Source of the DNA: Chrysochromulina parva
Taxonomy: Eukaryota; Haptophyta; Prymnesiales; Chrysochromulinaceae
Assembly (NCBI GenBank): GCA_002887195.1
Contig: PJAB01002055.1
Location: 1-10,709 of the forward strand
DNA: 10,709 nt
Direction: 5' to 3'
Position 1 is the first letter of the stretch, and every line of letters starts with the position of its first letter. The notes beneath the pieces were generated by a model. The model saw only the letters and a list, made by a program, of their open reading frames with translations, made no database searches and was not told where the DNA came from. Positions 6,128 through 10,709 of the stretch are shown here, piece by piece. The position numbers and the translations under genes are program-made.

Positions 6128-7453
6128 CTACATGAAATAGTCCATGGTGAGCGTTCCCACGGGCTTTACCGGCTTTGCACGATAATCCCCTTGGTGGGGC
6201 GGGAACGTCTTCGACATCGTAGACGACAAGGTGTCCGATGCCCACGCCTCGGGCCTGTACTCGTTAGTGGGCTTGCAGCTTTCTGTCCTGAGCATCAGCC
6301 GCTGGCCTCGCTGCTCTGGATATGACTCCTTCATCGTCGACTGCGTGTCCACCTTGCAGGTACTTAAATCTTGGTGTCCACCTTGCAGCGTGTGTGCCCA
6401 CGTGGGCTGCACCTTGGGACGGACAGGCTTTGCCACAAACCTGCCTGGACGGATAGGCGTCAGGTACGACGCCTTGTGCGTGCTCGTTAGCTCCTCGCTC
6501 ACCAGCAAGGTGGAAAACGGTGGGGAAGTCCTCACCTTTTGCGCGCTTCCAACGAAGTCGCTGCTGCGTTGGTTGGGCTTGCTGTCGCTATCCGGATCAA
6601 AGTGCCACCATTCCGGAGGCCCAGGAGCAGAGGCTTTCCCCGCCTGCCCGAGTTTGGGAAGATCAACGGTCACGGACAAATCAAACCAGTGAGGTTTGGC
6701 CTTCTTCTGGTCAGTGTGAGCAGCCTTAGAGCGCTGTTTTGCCATCGCACCGAGCGAAACTGTGTCACGCGCCAGGGCGTCGACAAACTCGGCGTAAGAC
6801 ACCTGACCGTCGCCATCCGTATCGCACGCCTTCATGAGTGCACTAATCGTGGCATCATCCACCTTTAGGTTCCAGAGATCCAGAGCTCTGCGCAGCTCGG
6901 CTCCTCCCAGGTAACCGGAGCGATCGACGTCGATGAATTGGAATGCCTTGTACAACTCGGTAAAGCGCGAGTTCATCGCATCACTGGTGGCCTGAATGAT
7001 CGCATGCTTGTGCTGGCGTTCGGCTGGACGCACTCGTGATGGTGATGCGGGAGGCTTCGAACGAGCTGGTGCAATGAGGAATGCAGCTGGGTCGCGTGCT
7101 TCCAAAAAGTCCTCAAGGGCCGTCTTGGTTGGAGGTGGTGCACGGTGAGACGAAGGACGGTCATCCTGCGTGGGCGATGTTACGGTACCAAGTGCATGTC
7201 TCGACTGATCGAGCTTTTGCACGAAGCTTTTGGGCAACACTACCTCGCGAGAACCGAGGAGGTTGGGAAGGCTGCGAGCCCTTGCAATTGCGGCATGATC
7301 CGACACCGTCAGTTGCCTTTGGAGTAAGGTCTCGCGATACTTCTCAGATTTCAGCATCAGTTTGCTCGTTCGTGAGCTCTCCATTGAGGCACGAGCAAAC
7401 GCCATCCGGTCGTCGCGTGTCCGGTCCCACAGAGGAAGTGGAAAGGATGCCAT
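6128..7453 (-). CDS. EF-hand protein with C-terminal STMK-type repeats, 441 aa (possible axonemal/microtubule protein)
   Basis: One exon, ATG at 7453 (AGCATGG); a second Met at codon 17 (7405) is an alternative start. Residues 1-145 are basic, Pro/Ser-rich and partly helical. An EF-hand pair follows: EF1 175-186 (DVDRSGYLGGAE) and EF2 211-222 (DTDGDGQVSYAE). Residues 240-441 are low in hydrophobicity and contain spaced, related motifs: STHKASY (324-330), STMKESY (372-378) and STMSKTF (411-417). AKPVRP (341-346) and AKPVKP (426-431) also recur, and the protein ends TMDYFM. Short S/T-rich repeats ending in an aromatic residue recall the microtubule-binding modules of SAXO-like and other flagellar inner-junction proteins. 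That is a resemblance only, so an axonemal calcium-responsive role is inference. It is divergently paired with the multipass gene at 7788. Confidence 0.87.
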   Translation of the reverse strand: MASFPLPLWDRTRDDRMAFARASMESSRTSKLMLKSEKYRETLLQRQLTVSDHAAIARARSLPNLLGSREVVLPKSFVQKLDQSRHALGTVTSPTQDDRPSSHRAPPPTKTALEDFLEARDPAAFLIAPARSKPPASPSRVRPAERQHKHAIIQATSDAMNSRFTELYKAFQFIDVDRSGYLGGAELRRALDLWNLKVDDATISALMKACDTDGDGQVSYAEFVDALARDTVSLGAMAKQRSKAAHTDQKKAKPHWFDLSVTVDLPKLGQAGKASAPGPPEWWHFDPDSDSKPNQRSSDFVGSAQKVRTSPPFSTLLVSEELTSTHKASYLTPIRPGRFVAKPVRPKVQPTWAHTLQGGHQDLSTCKVDTQSTMKESYPEQRGQRLMLRTESCKPTNEYRPEAWASDTLSSTMSKTFPPHQGDYRAKPVKPVGTLTMDYFM

Positions 7454-7787
7454 GCTTTACTGCCGCGGGCAACGGCAGCCGCACACAGATCTTGCTCGTC
7501 CGCACACACTCTCGCGAAGCAAGAGGACCGTGTGTGCGGGACGCGAAACTCCTCAACGAAACGGTCCTCGTGTTTCGCGTTGCCGTTCTACCGGGCATGC
7601 CGTTTCGTCTTCGTGAGTTTCGGAAATCGACAGTCAGACAGTCGAACAATTTCGTCGCGGTCCCCCATCCGACGACAGCCGCAACGTCGATCAGTTTCGT
7701 TGCGGTAAACGGGGGAGCGAGCCTCTTGCGAAGAGGCTCATCACTCACCTATACTTGTACACGCAAATCCCCGGCGGCGCCGTGTTC
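7454..7787. promoter_or_regulatory. Bidirectional promoter region with GTTTCG elements and inverted repeats
   Basis: 334 bp between two divergent start codons. Six GTTTCG hexamers are present. Two read on the minus strand towards the EF-hand gene (7544-7549, 7557-7562) and four on the plus strand towards the multipass gene (7572-7577, 7602-7607, 7617-7622, 7694-7699). Perfect inverted repeats also occur: CGCACACAC/GTGTGTGCG (7501-7509/7530-7538), CGCGAAAC/GTTTCGCG (7542-7549/7572-7579), CCGCAACG/CGTTGCGG (7679-7686/7698-7705) and GAGCCTCTT/AAGAGGCTC (7719-7727/7731-7739). Regulatory function is inferred from position and enrichment. Confidence 0.5.
7719..7739. repeat. Hairpin-forming inverted repeat
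   Basis: Perfect 9-bp arms GAGCCTCTT and AAGAGGCTC are separated by only GCG, 49 bp before the start codon at 7788. In the transcript it would be a strong 5' UTR hairpin; in DNA it could be a dimeric protein site. Confidence 0.6.
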
Positions 7788-8822
7788 ATGGAGAAGGAGG
7801 CGACTGGACGGTCCCTGGACGGTCACGCACCGTCCGCGATGGCCGAGCCACTGGTCATCCGCGAGAGCGATGTATCGCTCGTCGAGGAGTCCAAGCCCCC
7901 GGGCTTTTGCAGAGGGCTTGCCTTCGATTGGTCGCACAGCGTGGAAGACTCCCACACATTGGTCTTCGCCGTCGCCCTCCTCATCAGCTGCAGCCTCGAC
8001 AACATCACGCAAGCGAAGGCCAGTGCCCTCGAGTGGCGGACGAACCCTTGGGTATGCCGGTTCTGCTTCATGTACTTTCCGGCCGTGGCTGGGCTCACAT
8101 GCGTCAAATTCCTTGGGCGTGCGGTGCTTCGCATTCTCGCGTGCGGTGGCCGCTCCTGGGCTGACCGTGTGCGTGAAGATGAGAGCCCTCGCGAGTTCAT
8201 GGTGCGCGCGCTGTGGATCATGCCCTGCACGGGCTGGTTCACCCTCATCATCATGGTCACATGCGTCGAAGGGGTATACGTCGCCCTGAAGACGGAAAAT
8301 ACACCCGAACTCTCCAATGCGAGGCAGTACCTTGGTGTGATCACGCGCGGGATAATCGCGGTGTCCTTCATTGCCGGCTCCGTGACGCTTCTCCATGCCA
8401 TGCGCCGCCGCGACACGCTGCTGCTGCGCACGTGCATTCTTGGGAACTCGGCGTTTGCCCTCTCGATGCTCGTCATGATAGTCGTCGCGTACGCCGCTTT
8501 GCCTAATCGTGACGAGCTGATCACGGTGTGGAACGAGCCTTCGACGTACTTCACGCTCGCCTTTTCGATCATCGCCACTGCCTACTTCCTCTGCTACGCG
8601 GCCGTCTGCATCAGCCTCTGGCGGGTTTACACTGAGGAGGTCAGACGGACATTTGGCCATGAAGCGCGAAGCTGGATACCTGCGAGTGTGCCGGGCGCGT
8701 GGGCGCGGATGGAGCAAGTGGGCGCCTTGTTTGTGGTCTCGCTCATCTGCTTATTGGTGACCGCGCTTAATGTGGCGAGCGTCCTGTCAGATCCAGAGGG
8801 CTACTGGAACAACATAGGCTGA
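7788..8822 (+). CDS. Multipass membrane protein, about seven transmembrane segments, family not recognised (344 aa)
   Basis: One exon; ATG at 7788 (TTCATGG) is the first in frame, with another at codon 18 (7839). After a roughly 50-residue acidic, hydrophilic N-terminus, hydrophobic segments lie at about 55-75, 92-115, 142-167, 183-203, 213-237, 253-280 and 311-333. The last tail is short (DPEGYWNNIG). Loops carry basic clusters (RRRD near 206-209, the EEVRR region near 283-287), which may help set topology. There is no lysine-bearing last helix like that of microbial rhodopsins and no motif of a transporter family I know. The seven-helix layout permits a receptor-like or enzyme-like fold, but no function can be assigned. 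It shares its 5' region with the EF-hand gene on the other strand. Confidence 0.82.
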   Translation: MEKEATGRSLDGHAPSAMAEPLVIRESDVSLVEESKPPGFCRGLAFDWSHSVEDSHTLVFAVALLISCSLDNITQAKASALEWRTNPWVCRFCFMYFPAVAGLTCVKFLGRAVLRILACGGRSWADRVREDESPREFMVRALWIMPCTGWFTLIIMVTCVEGVYVALKTENTPELSNARQYLGVITRGIIAVSFIAGSVTLLHAMRRRDTLLLRTCILGNSAFALSMLVMIVVAYAALPNRDELITVWNEPSTYFTLAFSIIATAYFLCYAAVCISLWRVYTEEVRRTFGHEARSWIPASVPGAWARMEQVGALFVVSLICLLVTALNVASVLSDPEGYWNNIG

Positions 8823-9099
8823 CGTGAGCGGCCGACGCGCGCGGGCTGCGGGTGCGTTACAGCCCGGCGCTGCGCGAGGGGTTCTATGTGAGTCCTACCA
8901 CTGAAGGCTGACAAAGGGCCATGTTGTAGGTTGTGAGGATTGTTTGTTATCGTCACGCTAGACCGCGGACTGCTGCACACACCGCCAACGCCATGCATAG
9001 GCCATGCACACCGAGACGCCATGCCAACCGCCGGCCGCCACATAATTATGCGCCGTGGCGTCATGCGCCTGAGCGAAGTCATCAGAGCCGCGCGATCCG
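8823..9099. other. Convergent intergenic region, no gene seen
   Basis: 277 bp between the 3' ends of convergent genes. It contains loosely repeated GCCATGC elements (about 8990-9023). No coding or RNA feature is supported. Confidence 0.5.
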
Positions 9100-9517
9100 T
9101 CACTTAGACTCGCCGAAGGCAGTCATCATCTTGACGACATCCTGCTGAACTACCGGTGCGCGTGGATCCTTCTTGAACTCTGCCCAGGCAAGATAGTGCG
9201 GCAGCGTCTTGTGCACGGCCATCGCCTCGGCGTTTGTGTACATTTCGAAAAGATTGAATCTGCGTCGACAGCGTCCGCGCACGCGCATGTGTCAGCTTGG
9301 TGCGACCCTGGGAACACGTTGTGCGCATCACTCACATCTCGACGCCCTCGCCATCTCCAGGCTTCGGGTCATCCTGCCGCAACACGTCAAAGCGAAGGCA
9401 GCCCGCCTCCTTGCGCGATTCGATCATGTCCGTCTCCATGACCTTCAGGAAGTCCTCCACGCACTCTTTCTTGATCTTGAGCGTCACGAAGACAGTGCAC
9501 ATCTCCATCTTCGACAT
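9100..9517 (-). CDS. Antibiotic biosynthesis monooxygenase (ABM)-domain protein, 113 aa, two exons
   Basis: Exon 1 runs 9517-9336 and exon 2 runs 9259-9100 on the minus strand (342 nt). The protein is one ABM/YgiN-like ferredoxin-fold domain: strand VFVTLKIK, helix VEDFLKVMETDMIESRKEAGC, strand LRFDVLRQDD, strand FNLFEMYTN, helix AEAMAVHKTLPHYLAWAEF, and C-terminal helix. AVHKTLPHYLAWAEF is characteristic of the family. The complete domain appears only after splicing. In the family these are small, cofactor-free, usually dimeric enzymes acting on quinone- or aldehyde-like compounds, or stress-linked proteins; the substrate here is unknown. No targeting leader is seen with the chosen start. 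Met at 9553 is an in-frame alternative adding 12 residues. The gene is divergent from the calmodulin-like gene, with 127 bp between starts. Confidence 0.85.
9260..9335 (-). other. Intron of the ABM gene, 76 nt, phase 2
   Basis: On the minus strand the donor is GTGAGT (starting at 9335) and the acceptor GACGCAG (ending at 9260). Without splicing the frame stops immediately (GAG ATG TGA). With it, VE-IFNLFEMY is formed and the ABM domain is complete. Confidence 0.9.
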
Positions 9518-9644
9518 GGCGCCGAGAACTGTGAACGAAAGTTTATGCTTCATGTACGAAACCCTGGCATAATTGTGGGTGTCTGGCATTTTTCGAAGTT
9601 CGAAAGCGCTGTGCCGGCCACATAGTCTCGCCAAACCAATTTTC
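9518..9644. promoter_or_regulatory. Compact bidirectional promoter (127 bp)
   Basis: It separates the divergent ABM and calmodulin-like start codons. It contains one GTTTCG on the minus strand (9557-9562, reading towards the ABM gene) and a doubled palindrome TTCGAAGTTCGAA (9592-9604), itself an inverted repeat. Function is inferred from position. Confidence 0.4.
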
Positions 9645-10091
9645 ATGGCGGAAGACGATCGGATGCGCGCGGCGTTCAAGCTGTTCGATCCGGACGGCGA
9701 GGGCGTGATCACGCAGGAGGGACTCAAGAACACGCTCAAAACACTCGGCAAGCAGGCGACCGACGCGGAGCTGCGCACGCTCATCGGCGGTGATGTGTCC
9801 GGCATGTTCACTGCGCGTGGAGGCAAGATTGACTATGAGATGTTCTGCAAGATCTACAAGGGCGAGCTGAAGAAGGACACAGCACAAATCACTGACCTGC
9901 AGGAGGCCTTCCGCATGATGGACCCCGATGGCAAGGGGCACATCGAGGCGACACAACTGCAGTTCATCTGCAAAAAGCTTGGCGAAGATCTTACGATCCA
10001 GGAGGTCAAGGAAATGGTGGGCGAGGCGCTGATCGGCTTCGACGGTCGGATTTTTTACGACGGGCTGCTGAAGATCCTGATCACGCAGTGA
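9645..10091 (+). CDS. Calmodulin-superfamily protein with degenerate calcium loops (myosin-light-chain-like), 148 aa
   Basis: ATG at 9645 (TTTCATGG) gives 148 residues, the size of calmodulin, and the sequence aligns along its whole length with the four-EF-hand architecture. Loop 1 (15-26, DPDGEGVITQEG) has Gly at position 12 instead of the bidentate Glu. Loop 2 (about 49-65) is replaced by a longer Gly-rich stretch. Loop 3 (93-104, DPDGKGHIEATQ) has Lys at position 5 and Gln at position 12. Loop 4 (about 128-140, EALIGFDGRIFYD) lacks the acidic ligands. No loop is therefore intact for calcium binding. This pattern is typical of myosin light chains, which bind IQ motifs without calcium, so a motor-protein light chain is the best guess. 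A calmodulin-like regulator is the alternative. Confidence 0.87.
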   Translation: MAEDDRMRAAFKLFDPDGEGVITQEGLKNTLKTLGKQATDAELRTLIGGDVSGMFTARGGKIDYEMFCKIYKGELKKDTAQITDLQEAFRMMDPDGKGHIEATQLQFICKKLGEDLTIQEVKEMVGEALIGFDGRIFYDGLLKILITQ

Positions 10092-10102
10092 ACCCGGCTG
10101 GT

Positions 10103-10103
<1 letters not shown>

Positions 10104-10143
<40 letters not shown>
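10104..10143. repeat. (CT)20 microsatellite
   Basis: Twenty uninterrupted CT dinucleotides begin 13 nt after the stop codon at 10089-10091, so they lie in the 3' UTR of the calmodulin-like gene. Two smaller CT runs follow near 10192-10202. Confidence 0.98.
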
Positions 10144-10145
<2 letters not shown>

Positions 10146-10709
10146 GGACATAGGGATCCCTTGGTGAATGCCCAAACGGCCGCTGCTGTCAGTCTCTCTC
10201 TCGTCTACCGTATACACGTGGCTTGCGGGTTGGGGCGTGGTCGAAGACCCGCTGCAACCCGCGACCACCGCGCTTGGCATACGCATCCAGGGCACCTCAC
10301 ATTTGAGCCCTCGTGGACTCTCGTATGCGTACGTAGGGTTTTGACAGCGCCGGACGGCCTGCGGTTTGGGACCGCGGACCAGACCCAACGCCGCGCCGGC
10401 GGCCGTGAATCATCACACACCGCCGCACCACATACCGGTTTCCCCTTTAGTTTGCCCTGTTTAATTTTCAGGCGAATACACGTCTGTACGATCGAGGACG
10501 TGAGTTGCCGGCGCTCGGGCGTCGGGCCTCGGCCACACTGTCAGAGAGAAAGTGGGGTTAGCGACACTAACCAAAAATCCGAATGGCGCCTGTCCCGGCC
10601 CATGCTGGCTCGTCCCGGACCGTCCTGGCACGAATTTGGCGGCTGATCAGATGCTCCGGCTGCGAACATAGGATATCCCGAGTGCACCGCATCCAGATCC
10701 TCATGGATG
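10144..10709. other. Right flank, no gene supported
   Basis: 566 bp to the window edge. Open frames exist on both strands (one of about 180 codons on + begins inside the CT run), but their translations show no domain, sensible start or conserved motif. Part of an exon or UTR of a gene to the right cannot be excluded. Confidence 0.4.

Noticed and set aside
6345..6388. 29-nt intron bounded by the direct repeats in the EF-hand/STMK gene
   Set aside because: Removing 29 nt would shift the frame, yet the frame is open and motif-bearing on both sides.
7081..8289. Long plus-strand open frame of about 400 codons
   Set aside because: It is antisense to the EF-hand gene, crosses the divergent promoter, then runs out of frame through the multipass protein. 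Composition is that of a GC-rich shadow frame and no domain is visible.
7749..8717. Minus-strand open frame of about 320 codons opposite the multipass gene
   Set aside because: It reads as charged low-complexity residues with no domain, while the plus strand gives clear transmembrane segments.
9336..9826. Long N-terminal extension of the ABM protein up to 9826
   Set aside because: The extension is antisense to the first part of the calmodulin-like gene and has no conserved features. A start at 9517 or 9553 gives a normal-sized ABM domain protein.
10101..10646. Open frame of about 180 codons starting in the CT microsatellite
   Set aside because: It starts as alternating Leu-Ser from the repeat, has no ATG at its beginning and no recognisable domain.

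Overview
This window looks like nuclear DNA of a photosynthetic eukaryote with a complex, red-algal-derived plastid. A haptophyte is the best guess and a pelagophyte or other stramenopile the alternative. The reasons are GT-AG introns (four inferred), GC-rich DNA, 10-12 bp minisatellites inside introns, an ASAFTP-type plastid bipartite leader on one gene, a signal peptide plus twin-arginine lumen leader on another, and several EF-hand proteins. I see no prokaryotic operons, rRNA, tRNA, CRISPR array or transposon.

Layout. 1-243: the 3' end of an intron carrying a 10-bp minisatellite. 244-1777 (+): C-terminal part of a membrane-anchored calcineurin-like phosphoesterase/5'-nucleotidase-like protein, two exons, ending in a tandem EVPAKTLV tail. 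2027-2704 (+): thylakoid-lumen protein of unknown function with one very short intron. 3171-3776 (+): plastid-targeted glutaredoxin-like protein whose nucleophilic Cys is replaced by Ser. 4441-5775 (-) and 6128-7453 (-): two neighbouring, similarly organised EF-hand proteins; the second ends in short repeats reminiscent of microtubule/axoneme-associated proteins. 7788-8822 (+): orphan protein with about seven membrane segments. 9100-9517 (-): two-exon antibiotic-biosynthesis-monooxygenase-like (ABM) small protein. 9645-10091 (+): 148-aa calmodulin-superfamily protein with no intact calcium loop. 10104-10143: a (CT)20 microsatellite, then about 570 bp with nothing I can support.

The genes do not form an obvious pathway. 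Two are plastid proteins, three are EF-hand-family proteins (signalling, cytoskeleton or flagellum), one is a surface or endomembrane phosphoesterase and one an orphan multipass protein. Two divergent pairs (6128-7453 with 7788-8822, and 9100-9517 with 9645-10091) share short 5' regions. The most interesting unexplained pattern is an oriented GTTTCG hexamer. It occurs eight times upstream of four consecutive genes, six of them within 156 bp, and can always be assigned so that it reads towards one of those genes. I found no clear case of a new multi-gene system.
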